DNA of 64,000 nt from Nonomuraea dietziae (GTDB lineage Bacteria; Actinomycetota; Actinomycetes; Streptosporangiales; Streptosporangiaceae): the NCBI RefSeq assembly GCF_014195505.1, contig NZ_JACIBV010000001.1:1-64000 (forward strand). Reading direction: 5' to 3'. A model generated the notes under the pieces. That model saw nothing but the letters and a program-made list of their open reading frames with translations, did no database searches and had not been told where the DNA came from. Shown here piece after piece: positions 51,889 through 59,795 of this stretch. Position 1 is the stretch's first letter. Every line of letters begins with the position of its first letter. A program made the translations under genes and the position numbers.

Positions 51889-52521
51889 TCACGACAGTCG
51901 TGCGGTCAGCCCCGCCGTGCCCGCGCCGCTGAGATCGGGCAGGGCCGCAGGGCGCCCGCCCACCAGCAGCAGCAGCGCCTGGATGGATCCCCGCACCACC
52001 TCTCCTTCGCCTACCGACCAGTCCACGTCGGTGGCGACCAGGCGCAGTCCCCGGAAGCGCCGCTGAGCGAAGAAGGGGAAGCCGCGGTGCCAGATGTGGT
52101 CGGCGGCGGCGCGGGCCGGTTCGAGCGGCATGACGCGCTCGATGCCCAGCGGCACGGCGATGTCCTGCCCGTGCACGAGCGCGTCGAACAGCGGGTCGAG
52201 CGGCTTGGTGGAGGGCGCGAGCCGGCGCGAGACGGCCGACGCGCGGATCTGCTCGACGATCTCGGCGGTCGGCCGCCGGGCGTGCCGTACGGCGGTGTCG
52301 TGAATCATGCGGTCGAAGCTGCCGCGCGCCCTGACCAGCTCGACGAGCGCCCGGCCGGTCGAGACGCTCGGGGCGAGCGCGAGGTGGGCGGCCACGTCGC
52401 GCACCCGCCAGCCCGCGCACAGGGAGGGTCGCTCCCAGTCGCCGGGTGACAGTGCGCCGAGCAGGTCGGCCAGGCCGTGGCGCTCGGTTTCGACCGCCGC
52501 CCAGATCTCTTCCCTGTTCAT
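51889..52521 (-). CDS. maleylpyruvate isomerase-like mycothiol-dependent enzyme
   Basis: A 210-residue DinB-like four-helix protein of the TIGR03083 family, the mycothiol-dependent maleylpyruvate isomerase group. REEIWAAVETERHGLADLLG opens the bundle; the metal histidines are expected in the helix with RDVAAHLALAPS and LDPLFDALVHGQDIAVPLGI. ATG 52521 follows AGGAGG. It is divergent from a MarR gene with a TATAAT box and CTAAGG/CCTTAG repeat between them. Confidence 0.85.
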   Translation of the reverse strand: MNREEIWAAVETERHGLADLLGALSPGDWERPSLCAGWRVRDVAAHLALAPSVSTGRALVELVRARGSFDRMIHDTAVRHARRPTAEIVEQIRASAVSRRLAPSTKPLDPLFDALVHGQDIAVPLGIERVMPLEPARAAADHIWHRGFPFFAQRRFRGLRLVATDVDWSVGEGEVVRGSIQALLLLVGGRPAALPDLSGAGTAGLTARLS

Positions 52522-52535
52522 CGTGAACCTCCTTG

Positions 52536-52566
52536 CTAAGGTAACCTGAATATAATGCTGCCTTAG
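52536..52566. promoter_or_regulatory. MarR/DinB divergent promoter region
   Basis: A perfect TATAAT box (52551-52556) sits between CTAAGG (52536-52541) and CCTTAG (52561-52566), which are inverted copies 19 bp apart. The box would serve the MarR gene, starting RNA about 19 bases before its TTG. The repeat is a plausible operator. Confidence 0.6.
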
Positions 52567-52581
52567 TAATGGGAGTAGTAC

Positions 52582-53007
52582 TTGGCTGCGACTCATCCGC
52601 CGCACATCGTGGCCCTGCTGTACGAGGCCTACCTGCGCCTGTCCGACGTCGTCTTCCAGGCGGGCAAGGCCATCGACCCGCGCATCAGGCCCGCCCACTC
52701 CGCGGTCTTCTTCCACATGGAGCACGACGGCATCCGGCTGAGCAGGCTCGCGGAGAAGGCGCAGATGACACCGCAGGCGATGGGCGAGCTGGTCGACGAC
52801 CTGGAGAAGCTGGGCTACCTGCGCAGGGTGCCCGACCCCGCCGACCGCAGGGCCAAGCTCATCGTCTTCACCGACCGCGGCGACGACGCGCTGAGGGCGG
52901 GATACGCCGCGATCGACGACGTCGAACGCCGTCTCGCGGTCCTGCTGGGCGAGGACGGCCGCAGCAGCCTGCACGCCGCCCTCACCCGCGTCATCACCGA
53001 CTTCTGA
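52582..53007 (+). CDS. MarR family transcriptional regulator
   Basis: A 141-residue MarR protein that starts with TTG at 52582, supported by GGGAG seven bases upstream. The winged helix reads HSAVFFHMEHDGIRLSRLAE, KAQMTPQAMGELVDDLEKLG and YLRRVPDPADRRAKLIVFTD. It is divergent from the DinB-like gene, its likely target together with itself. Ligand unknown. Confidence 0.9.
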   Translation: MAATHPPHIVALLYEAYLRLSDVVFQAGKAIDPRIRPAHSAVFFHMEHDGIRLSRLAEKAQMTPQAMGELVDDLEKLGYLRRVPDPADRRAKLIVFTDRGDDALRAGYAAIDDVERRLAVLLGEDGRSSLHAALTRVITDF

Positions 53008-53136
53008 GACCCAGACGATCACGGGCACCCCCCGTCCGATGTGCTCCAACAGCGCGACGACCCCTGGCGCTCGGGCGGGTAGCCGCGCCACGAGTTCCTC
53101 GCGGTTGCCGCCACCGCACGCCTGACGGAGCGGCCG

Positions 53137-53763
53137 TCAGGCGGCGAAGACGGTGCGTATGACGGACTCGTCGCCGACGATCTCGACCAGCCCGAGGGCG
53201 CGGGCGTCGCTGAGGGTGAGGGCGCCGGCGGCGAGGCCGAGGATGGAGGCGGGGTCGGCGCGGACGGTGGCGTCGAGGTCGCGGCCGTCATGCGGGCCGA
53301 CCTCGAAGCCGGAGCGCGTCGCGCGGAGCTGGAAGGGCGGGCCGCCGATCTCGAGGCCGACCGTCGCCGAGGGGCGGACCTTGACCCGGGTGTCGAGTAG
53401 AGCGGGCAGGGCGAGGGCGAGCCACTCCGGGCGGAAGGCGTCGCCGTCGCGGCCGCGGACCATCAACGGGGTGGACCAGCGGATCAGGCTCTCGATCGGC
53501 TGGCGCAGCTCGGCACCCCACGGCGTAAGGGCGTACTCGACCACGCTGCCCTCGCCGGCCAGGCGCCGCTCGACCACGCCAGCGGCCTCGAGGTCGCGGA
53601 GCCGGTCGGCGAGCAGGTTGGTCGCGATGCCGGGCAGGCCGTCGATCAGGTCCCTGTAACGGGCGGGGGAGATGAGGAGTTGGCGGACGATGAGCAGGTT
53701 CCACCTGTCGCCGACGACTTCGAGGGATCGGGCGAGCCCGCAGTACTGGCCGTAGCTACGCAT
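53137..53763 (-). CDS. HxlR family regulator with C-terminal SCP2-like domain
   Basis: A 208-residue regulator. Residues 1-95 form the HxlR winged helix, with the N-terminal Cys typical of the family (MRSYGQYCGLARSLEVVGDR, LLISPARYRDLIDGLPGIAT). Residues 110-205 form an SCP2/sterol-carrier-like domain (LDTRVKVRPSATVGLEIGGP). Such proteins often control dehalogenase- or hydrolase-type genes. ATG 53763 is used. Between it and the divergent dehalogenase-like gene lies a four-half-site operator array. Confidence 0.88.
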   Translation of the reverse strand: MRSYGQYCGLARSLEVVGDRWNLLIVRQLLISPARYRDLIDGLPGIATNLLADRLRDLEAAGVVERRLAGEGSVVEYALTPWGAELRQPIESLIRWSTPLMVRGRDGDAFRPEWLALALPALLDTRVKVRPSATVGLEIGGPPFQLRATRSGFEVGPHDGRDLDATVRADPASILGLAAGALTLSDARALGLVEIVGDESVIRTVFAA

Positions 53764-53774
53764 TGCACCCCTGT

Positions 53775-53810
53775 ACTTGACCATCTCAAGTGCACTTGAC
53801 AAACTCAAGT
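53775..53810. promoter_or_regulatory. tandem HxlR operator array
   Basis: Two identical-plan palindromes, ACTTGA-N5-TCAAGT at 53775-53791 and 53794-53810, lie two bases apart. Their inner half-sites also form a perfect 14-bp palindrome, TCAAGTGCACTTGA. The array fills the gap between the HxlR gene and the dehalogenase-like gene. Confidence 0.8.
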
Positions 53811-53843
53811 CTACCGCACGACCGAGCCGAGGAGGGGGCCGCC

Positions 53844-54728
53844 ATGGCCGAGGCCATCGAGAGCACGCGGCCCGCCTGGGTCGACGACGACCTGTTCCCC
53901 TTCGAGAGCCGCTTCGTCGACATCGACGGGCACACCGTGCATTACGTCGACGAGGGGTCAGGTCCCACACTGCTGCTCCTGCACGGCAACCCGACCTGGT
54001 CGTTCCTCTGGCGCGACGTGATCCGCGCGCTGCGCGACGACTTCCGGTGCATCGCCCTCGACTACCCGGGCTTCGGGCTGTCGACGCCGAGGCCCGGCTA
54101 CCGTTACCTGCCCGAGGAGCACGCAGACGTGGTCACCGGGTTTGTCGACGCGCTCGGCCTCAACGGGGTCACTCTGGTCGGGCAGGACTGGGGCGGCCCG
54201 ATCGGCCTGGCAGCCGCGCAGCGGCGGCCAGGCGTCTTCGATCGGCTGGTACTCGCCAACGCCTGGGCCTGGCCCGTCAACGGCGACCTCTACTTCGAGG
54301 CCTTCGCTCGCATCGCCGGCGGACCCCCGATCCGTTTCCTGGCCCGGCGGCTCAACCTCGTCGTCAACGCGTTCATCCCCATGGGCCACCGAAGGCGGAA
54401 GCCGACCGCAGCCGAGATGACCCACTACCGCCGCGCGCTGGACACACCCGAGCGGCGACAGGCCTCCGCCGTACTCCCCGGCCAGATCATCGCCAGCCGG
54501 GCCTTCTTCGCCGTGGTCGAGGCCGGCCTTGCCGACCTCGACCACCTGCCGACACTGATCGTGTGGGGCGACGCCCAAATCGGCTTCCGCCCCCAGGAGC
54601 GCGAACGCCAAGAAGCGATCTTCCCCGACCACAAGACCGTGATCATGGAGGGCGCCGGCCTCTACGTGGAGTCCGACGCGCCCGAGGAGTTCGTCGCCGC
54701 GATCCGCGACTGGGCAGCGACGCAGTAA
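53844..54728 (+). CDS. haloalkane dehalogenase-like hydrolase, catalytic His replaced
   Basis: A 294-residue alpha/beta hydrolase closest to haloalkane dehalogenases. HGNPTWSFLWRDVIRALRDD (halide-binding Asn/Trp), ALDYPGFGLSTPRPGYRY and the nucleophile elbow VGQDWGGPIGLAAAQRRPGV with D115 are all in place. The catalytic His, normally in a GAGHYVQSD-type segment, is Leu273 (GAGLYVESDAPEEF; CTC where CAC is expected). Nearby GDAQIGFRPQERER has Gln where an Asp is usual. Without the His a covalent intermediate could form but not be released. ATG 53844 is preceded by GAGGAGG. It is divergent from the HxlR gene. Confidence 0.82.
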   Translation: MAEAIESTRPAWVDDDLFPFESRFVDIDGHTVHYVDEGSGPTLLLLHGNPTWSFLWRDVIRALRDDFRCIALDYPGFGLSTPRPGYRYLPEEHADVVTGFVDALGLNGVTLVGQDWGGPIGLAAAQRRPGVFDRLVLANAWAWPVNGDLYFEAFARIAGGPPIRFLARRLNLVVNAFIPMGHRRRKPTAAEMTHYRRALDTPERRQASAVLPGQIIASRAFFAVVEAGLADLDHLPTLIVWGDAQIGFRPQERERQEAIFPDHKTVIMEGAGLYVESDAPEEFVAAIRDWAATQ

Positions 54729-54739
54729 GGGCGAGGGGG

Positions 54740-54910
54740 ACCGAGCGCACCACCCCCCACCGTAATCGGCCTGATACAGCTTCACCCGGTTGATCTGCTT
54801 GATGCGCGTTCCACATGCGGCGACCGGGTGACGGCGAAGCCAGGCTCGGATTCCCCATGCGAGTCCCCGGTCGACGGGCGCGGCCTGACCCCGGCATGTG
54901 CGCCCTACGG
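54740..54910 (-). pseudogene. possible ISL3-type transposase remnant
   Basis: In one minus-strand frame the segment VAACGTRIKQINRVKLYQAD resembles the C-terminal G-x-TRIK-x-IKR-x-MYGRA motif of ISL3 transposases, though changed at many positions. There is no start, and both sides are degenerate. Together with the empty stretch 54729-55063 it is best seen as old IS debris; a chance match cannot be excluded. Confidence 0.3.
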
Positions 54911-55063
54911 TGAGGTGCGCCTTGATCTGAGCGCTCGGTTGAGCATCGGCGCTCTCGGCGGTGCATGAGGCAAGACGTCGCTGAGTTGTCGTTGCGATGG
55001 GACCAAGCCGTCGCCGCGCCCGGCGGATCGCCGCACTGTGGCGTCTTCCTGCGCGTACTGGTG

Positions 55064-55855
55064 CTACTGGGGAGTCACACCCGCTGTGGGGACCACGCGC
55101 TCGAGCTTGGTCCAGCCCGTCCAGCCTCGCTGCTTCAGCAGTTCGATCAGCCGACGCGCCGGTGGCACCGTGGCGAACGCCATCGTGTCCATCAGCTTGA
55201 CGAGCGGTAGCTCGATATCGGTGTCGTCGACATAGTCCTCGCCCCGCTCGTCGGCCATTCGCGTGATGTAGGCGGCCAGTTTGTCGGCCAACTCCACCAG
55301 TCGCGGGTCGTCGTCGGCTCGGTCGAGAGCCTGGCTCAGGGTGAGGTAGAAGTCGACGAGCTGCGGGTCGGCGATCTGCTCCCGCTTGCGTGCCATCCAC
55401 TCCGGGACCCGCTCGGGTGAGTGCGCGGCCAGTGGGATCCAGCCGTCGCGCTCGGCCTGGACGATCCGCTCATCGACCCCCAGCGCCCGCAGCCGGTCGA
55501 GATACTCGACCACCTCCGGAGGCAGCACCAGGTGCTCCCCGGCAGCGAGGCGGGCGATCCGCTCGCGATGCCGCTGCCGCTCACGGATCTCCGTCCGAAG
55601 CCTCCTGTCGATGTCCGCGATCGCCGCGGCGAACTCCTCCTCGCCGGCCCGCAGCAGATCTCGCACCCGCGCCAGCGGGACCCCGGCCTCGGCGAGGGTC
55701 CGGATCTTGATCAGCTCGACCACGGCGCCGGCGTCGTATCTGCGGTAGCCGGAGTGGTCCCGCTCGGGCTCCGGTAGCAGCCCTTTGGCGTGGTAGTGCC
55801 GCACCGCGCGGACCGTCACTCCGGCGTACGACGCCAGCTCGCCGATGGTCAGCAT
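55064..55855 (-). CDS. MerR family transcriptional regulator
   Basis: A 263-residue MerR-type activator. The HTH is LTIGELASYAGVTVRAVRHY, HAKGLLPEPERDHSGYRRYD, followed by a coiled dimer helix (ADIDRRLRTEIRERQRHRER) and a C-terminal helical effector domain; it lacks the metal-binding Cys set, so an organic ligand or stress signal is likely. It starts 22 bp after the hydrolase gene, is cotranscribed with it and would act on the CTTG/CCCTG palindrome upstream of that gene. Confidence 0.9.
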   Translation of the reverse strand: MLTIGELASYAGVTVRAVRHYHAKGLLPEPERDHSGYRRYDAGAVVELIKIRTLAEAGVPLARVRDLLRAGEEEFAAAIADIDRRLRTEIRERQRHRERIARLAAGEHLVLPPEVVEYLDRLRALGVDERIVQAERDGWIPLAAHSPERVPEWMARKREQIADPQLVDFYLTLSQALDRADDDPRLVELADKLAAYITRMADERGEDYVDDTDIELPLVKLMDTMAFATVPPARRLIELLKQRGWTGWTKLERVVPTAGVTPQ

Positions 55856-55877
55856 CAGATCAGTCTCCAGAGGTTGC

Positions 55878-56753
55878 TCAAGAGGTCACCTCCGTGTCGC
55901 GGATGATCTGGGCGACTTCCGGGGCATGGGTGAAGACCAGCTGGTGATCGGCGTCGAGCCAGGTGGTGGCGATGTGCGGGTGCTCGCGGACAAGCCGCTC
56001 GACGCCCGCACGCCAGTTCTGGTTGAACCGAGGCGCGTGTCCTTCGCCGCTGTCGCCGGCCATAGAGGTCGACATGATCATGGTGATGGGCCGGTCAATC
56101 TTGCTGTACCGGTCGAGGATCCCGGACCGGATCACATCGATCTCGAGGTTCAGGTCGAGAATCTCCTGGGCGGTGAGCAGCACCTGACGCGCGGTGCCCC
56201 GCTTGGCGTCCTGCTGCGTCGCCATGTCCTCCCACATGGCGCGGAACTCCGGCAGGACGGCCTCGGTGAGGAACGGTTCGGGCACCGGGTTCGCCCCGTC
56301 GATGAGAACAAGCCCGGCGACGGCGTCAGGATGCTCGGAGGCATAGTGCACGGCCAGGTCAGCGCCCAACGAGTAACCCACCAGCACAGGCGCCGCAGGC
56401 AGGTCGCGGTTTCCCAGCTCCGCCATCACCGCGTCCAGATCGCTGAGGAAGGCCTCGAAGGAGTACCGGTCGGCGGCCGAGGCGAGGCCATGGCCCCGCA
56501 GGTCGAAGGTCACCACGTCGTGGTCGCGTCTCAGCAGCTCGGTCAGCTCGCGCAGGTCGGCCTGGGTCGAGTTCAGGCCAGGGCACAGGACCAGCGGTCG
56601 TCCCCGGCCCTCGTGAGACACCGGGATCGTGACGCCGTCGTGGTGGATGGTGAAGTGCCGGATCGTCCTGTCGCCTCTCTCCGCTCGCTCTCCATCATTG
56701 TCGTGCTCGTCGTACAGCCCTGCGACCTCGATCGCACTGGTTTCCTTGGTCAT
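55878..56753 (-). CDS. alpha/beta hydrolase
   Basis: A 291-residue alpha/beta hydrolase. The first 30 residues are charged and irregular; the fold begins RTIRHFTIHHDGVTIPVSHE. Oxyanion segment PLVLCPGLNSTQADLRELTE, VVTFDLRGHGLASAADRY, nucleophile elbow PVLVGYSLGADLAVHYASEH (G-Y-S-L-G) and late WLDADHQLVFTHAPEVAQ with the His. ATG 56753 is used. It is the first gene of a two-gene unit with MerR and lies behind a MerR-type promoter palindrome. Confidence 0.88.
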   Translation of the reverse strand: MTKETSAIEVAGLYDEHDNDGERAERGDRTIRHFTIHHDGVTIPVSHEGRGRPLVLCPGLNSTQADLRELTELLRRDHDVVTFDLRGHGLASAADRYSFEAFLSDLDAVMAELGNRDLPAAPVLVGYSLGADLAVHYASEHPDAVAGLVLIDGANPVPEPFLTEAVLPEFRAMWEDMATQQDAKRGTARQVLLTAQEILDLNLEIDVIRSGILDRYSKIDRPITMIMSTSMAGDSGEGHAPRFNQNWRAGVERLVREHPHIATTWLDADHQLVFTHAPEVAQIIRDTEVTS

Positions 56754-56769
56754 GCCACCATGCTGAAAG

Positions 56770-56792
56770 CTTGCCCCTGCGTCAGGGTCAAG
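56770..56792 (-). promoter_or_regulatory. MerR-type operator/promoter
   Basis: An inverted repeat CTTG-n-CCCTG-n3-CAGGG-n-CAAG (23 bp) begins with the likely -35 box TTGACC on the minus strand; a 19-base spacer, the over-long spacing MerR activators correct, leads to a weak -10 just before the hydrolase start. MerR from the same operon is the probable ligand. Confidence 0.7.
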
Positions 56793-56814
56793 CGGTGACC
56801 TGACGTCCATCCCT

Positions 56815-56972
56815 ACGGTCGACGCCACCGTGGAGGCCGTCGCCCATCTGGTCGGTACTCCGACGCGTACGCGCTGAGCGTCGCCTTCAAGCGCGTCCTC
56901 GGCGTCAGGCCGGGCGAGCACCGCGCCGCCGGCAGGCGGCAGGGCATGCCCGACCGGCGGAGAGCGAGCTGA
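56815..56972 (+). pseudogene. AraC regulator C-terminal remnant
   Basis: A 50-codon tail of an AraC-type second HTH: DATVEAVAHLVG, then, after a one-base deletion at about 56855, YSDAYALSVAFKRVLGVRPG and EHRAAGRRQ to a TGA at 56970-56972. No upstream part of the gene is present. Confidence 0.75.
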
Positions 56973-57072
56973 CAAAGGCGACACCTCCGCCCGGCCAGAT
57001 GCGGAAACGGGACAGGAGGAGCGCGGGGAGAGAAGATGGGACGGCGAGCGTCGAGATCAGAGGAGCGTCGGG

Positions 57073-57384
57073 ATGGATTCGTTCGGGCCGTACGACAGCG
57101 AGGCGCAGACCAGGCGAGAGCCGCTCGCGACCGAGATCCGCGCGCTCCACGAGTCCGGGCAGCTGAGATCGGGCGACCCCGACAGGCTCGTCGACGCCGT
57201 CCAGAAGAAGCACCTGCTCGACTTCTGCGAGCAGGCGGGCATCGACCTGGGCGTCTACGACGTGCGCGTGCTCGCCTGGCTGGCGGGGCGGGACCCGAGC
57301 GCGGTCCAGGTGGTGCTGGGCCTCATCTCGAGGGCGTACGAGGCGGGCAGGAAGGCCGACACCGTCGCGGGAGCCGCCCCATGA
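57073..57384 (+). CDS. hypothetical protein, conserved in actinomycetes
   Basis: A 103-residue acidic helical protein (DSFGPYDSEAQTRREPLATE; KKHLLDFCEQAGIDLGVYDV; RVLAWLAGRDPSAVQVVLGL). I recall similar small proteins with the same SFGPYDSEA-type opening and GxYDxR-x-WLAG core in streptomycetes; no function is known. ATG 57073 follows GGAGCGTCGGG. It converges with the SDR gene at a two-base gap. Confidence 0.7.
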   Translation: MDSFGPYDSEAQTRREPLATEIRALHESGQLRSGDPDRLVDAVQKKHLLDFCEQAGIDLGVYDVRVLAWLAGRDPSAVQVVLGLISRAYEAGRKADTVAGAAP

Positions 57385-57386
57385 CC

Positions 57387-58163
57387 TCAGGCGAAGCCGC
57401 CGTTGCTCATCAGGAGCTGGCCGTTGACCCACTGGCCCTGCGGTGAGCAGAGGAAGTCCACGAGGTGGGCGGTGTCCTGAGGCGTGCCGAGGCGGCCGAG
57501 CGGTGTCCTGCCGACGCAGGCGGCCCGCAGCTCGTCCGACATCCAGCCGGTGTCCACCGGCCCGGGGTTGATGACGTTGGCGGTGACGCCCAGGTGGGCG
57601 AGCTCACGGGCGGCGGCCAGCGTGATGCGGTCGAGTGCGCCCTTGCTCGCGCCGTAGGGCAGGTTGCCGACGGTGTGGTCGCTGGTCAGGCTGATGATCC
57701 TGCCGCTTCCGTGGGCGAGGGCGAAGCGCGTGCCGTACTCCCTGATCAGCAGCCAGGTGGCGCGCGCGTTGACGGCGAAGTGCCGGTCGAAGCTCTCGAC
57801 GGTGGTGTCGAGCAGCCCTGAGTCGACCGACTCGCAGTGGCACATCACCAGGGCGGTGACGGGGCCGAGCAGCCGTTCGGCCTCGTCGAAGACGCGCGCA
57901 GGGGCTTCGGGGTCGGCGAGGTCGGCCTCGATCGCCGCGCCGGCCGCTCCGTGCTCGGCGAGGGCGGCGGCGGTCGCCTCGGCCGCCCCCTGTTCGACGC
58001 CCCATGCCATGCGCTCGTCGTAGGGGGTCCAGTAGGTGTAGGCGATGTCCCAGCCCGACGCCGCGAGCCGGCGGGCGATGCCCGCCCCGATGCCGACGGT
58101 ACGGCCCACGCCCGTGATCAGCGCGAGAGGACGGGAGGTGGCGGGGAGGCGCTCGGTGGTCAT
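57387..58163 (-). CDS. short-chain dehydrogenase/reductase
   Basis: A 258-residue classical SDR. The cofactor motif is slightly unusual, LITGVGRTVGIGAGIARRLA (T-G-x3-x3-G-I-G form), followed by catalytic Ser in IISLTSDHTVGNLPYGASKG and the Y-x3-K in the same stretch, then NVINPGPVDTGWMSDELRAA. The NVINPGPV and C-terminal GQLLMSNGGFA segments match 3-oxoacyl reductase-like SDRs. It is complete; substrate unknown. Confidence 0.9.
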   Translation of the reverse strand: MTTERLPATSRPLALITGVGRTVGIGAGIARRLAASGWDIAYTYWTPYDERMAWGVEQGAAEATAAALAEHGAAGAAIEADLADPEAPARVFDEAERLLGPVTALVMCHCESVDSGLLDTTVESFDRHFAVNARATWLLIREYGTRFALAHGSGRIISLTSDHTVGNLPYGASKGALDRITLAAARELAHLGVTANVINPGPVDTGWMSDELRAACVGRTPLGRLGTPQDTAHLVDFLCSPQGQWVNGQLLMSNGGFA

Positions 58164-58443
58164 GCTCACGGGAGGGAATCGTCGAGGATCGGCGCGACCC
58201 GGGGCAACCGCTTTGTTCCCGCCGCCGTCGCCGGAGGGGAGTCCTGAGTCCTCCCGAGGCGCCGCCCTGTCAGCAGGGACGGCAGGCAGATGGCGCCGAC
58301 GCGGATGGCGATGACCAGGCCGGGGGCGTCAACCTGCTCGAATCCTGCGCCAGGTCATAGCGGCCCGGAACGAGCGCACAGCGGTCGCGCCCAGGTGTGA
58401 TCCTCGGGCTCCTCTCACGCTTCGACGCGCAGCCGCTGGAGAT

Positions 58444-58483
58444 CCCTTGGCCTTCACGCCGATGGTGCGTGAAAGGCCAAGGG
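58444..58483. terminator. long hairpin
   Basis: CCCTTGGCC + TTCACGC (58444-58459) pairs with GCGTGAA + GGCCAAGGG (58467-58483) with a single bulged A and a seven-base loop. It lies about 280 bp upstream of the SDR start and just after the CBM remnant, so it was probably that gene's terminator on the minus strand. Confidence 0.6.
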
Positions 58484-58504
58484 AAGTGGGTCACATCTCG
58501 CCGG

Positions 58505-58680
58505 CTACGCCACCCTGGCGCAGGTGGTGTCGTTGAGGGTGAAGGCGGCGGGTACGCCGTTGGTGCTCTGGGTGGAGGAGCCGTTCAGGCCGTGGTACCG
58601 CCGTCGCCGCCTTCCTCCTCGAAGGGCTGGAAGATGGCGTTCCACCATTGCGTGCGGTCGACGTTGTGCACGTAGAACTA
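58505..58680 (-). pseudogene. carbohydrate-binding module (CBM2-like) tail remnant
   Basis: The frame ends LNGSSTQSTNGVPAAFTLND-TTCARVA, the typical last strand of actinomycete CBM2 domains (G-x-PxxFTLNGTxC). Upstream in another frame DRTQWWNAIFQPFEEEGG looks like part of a glycosidase, so at least one frameshift and a large deletion separate them. It is the eroded end of a secreted glycoside hydrolase. Confidence 0.45.
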
Positions 58681-58928
58681 ACACCCACAACAAGCATGAA
58701 TACTTCGTCGGCTTCATCGCACCTGGTCAGGTGTGGCGCTAGGTAGAGCCGCATTGGTCTCCTGATCGCGGGGCCAGCGCTCGTGTCCGCAGGCTATGGC
58801 CTGACCTGGCCTGGGTGGCGTTGGTGAAGGAGAAGTCCGCGATGCCGAACACCGGAGCGCTCGACCGCCTGCTCACCCCTGCACACCGCGCCTTCCAGGC
58901 CGACGCTGGTCGAGATGGCCCTCACTGC

Positions 58929-59597
58929 TCAGTAGACCTCGCTCTTGTTGTTGACGATCTCGTCGAGCAGGGTGGTGGCCTCGGAGTACCGCTGAGCCGT
59001 CGAGCTGTTGACCGGCAGGGCCAGGGTGGCGAAGCCGTATCGGACGGCTTCTCCGACCGTGCGCGTCCCGAGCTTGCGGGTGAGCTTGCTGTCGATCTGC
59101 GTGGAAGCGTTGATCTGCCGCGCGGCAAGGTCGAACAAGGTCGCCAGCAGCTGGAACCTGGCGGGACCCGGCTGCGGCCCGCTCGCCGACAGCACGGCCC
59201 CGGCCTCGGAGTTGTCCAGCGCCCCGTTTCCCGAGCTGTCGAACTGCTGGTAGGTGGCCTGAACCCGGGCCAGCAACTCGGCTGTGCGCGCCTCCGGGTG
59301 GGTCTTCCAATAGCCGTGCGAGCGCGGGTCTCGGGTCGGCGTGACCTCGGTGATCGTCGTGGTGGCCGTCGCGGTCACCGGCTCGTAGGTGCAGCCGTTG
59401 GCGTTGCCGTACGTCGCAGCGGCTTGGTCGGTCAGCTTGGCCCCGGCGGTGAACAGCAGGCTGGGCCTGGCCGTGAACCGCACGGACCAGTCGGCGGACG
59501 CGGCCACGTCGCCCAGCGACCACATCAGCGTCGTCGTCCCGTCGGCGTTGCGGGTGACCTTGGTCGGAAGCGCAGCGAGTGAGGACTTACTCGTCTA
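58929..59597 (-). pseudogene. C-terminal fragment of a large secreted repeat protein
   Basis: About 220 codons stay open from a TAG near 59597 to a stop at 58929, with no usable start at the upstream end. It reads VTRNADGTTTLMWSLGDVAA and SADWSVRFTARPSLLFTAGA, like the end of a DUF11/adhesin-type beta repeat, then a conserved DPRSHGYWKTHPEA motif and a helical tail with SSTAQRYSEATTLLDEIVNN. The fragment probably ended a multi-domain surface protein whose N-terminal part has been lost. Confidence 0.65.
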
Positions 59598-59664
59598 GGC
59601 CGCTGACCGTGGCCTCGCCGCGGCGGCGAAGGCCGCGCCCTGACCAGCTGGTCAGGTCCTCCTG

Positions 59665-59705
59665 GCCCGTCGCCAGCTCGTGGCTGGCGACGGGCTTTCG
59701 TTTTC
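59665..59705 (+). terminator. textbook rho-independent terminator without a gene
   Basis: GCCCGTCGCCAGC (59665-59677) and GCTGGCGACGGGC (59683-59695) form a perfect 13-bp stem with a five-base loop, followed by TTTCGTTTTC. On the plus strand no gene ends here, so the gene it served has been lost or rearranged. Confidence 0.75.
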
Positions 59706-59795
59706 TCGAGAAGGTCCAGATCGGCGCGGTAGGCGCGCAGCGCGTCCAGCCGCTGCCCGGCGCACCAGCGCAGGTAGCCGGTCAGGTCCGCGAGG
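59706..59795 (-). pseudogene. tyrosine-recombinase-like scrap
   Basis: A 29-codon minus-strand stretch, ADLTGYLRWCAGQRLDALRA-YRADLDLLEK, resembles the N-terminal SAM-like core-binding domain of phage-type integrases (LRWCAxxGLDxL). No start, catalytic domain or continuous frame remains. It may be an excised mobile element's scar; the match is short. Confidence 0.3.

Larger units (their letters stand above)
58164..58928. other. 765-bp gap with hairpin and gene remnants
   Basis: No intact gene. The stretch holds a strong hairpin (58444-58483), a minus-strand carbohydrate-binding-module tail (58505-58680) and a G+C-normal but unassigned segment 58700-58928. Short frames on both strands lack start signals and family matches. 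Confidence 0.6.

Noticed and set aside
53958..55400. 480-codon minus-strand open frame across the dehalogenase-like gene
   Set aside because: High-GC shadow frame; only a short, weak transposase-like stretch near 54.8 kb is meaningful.
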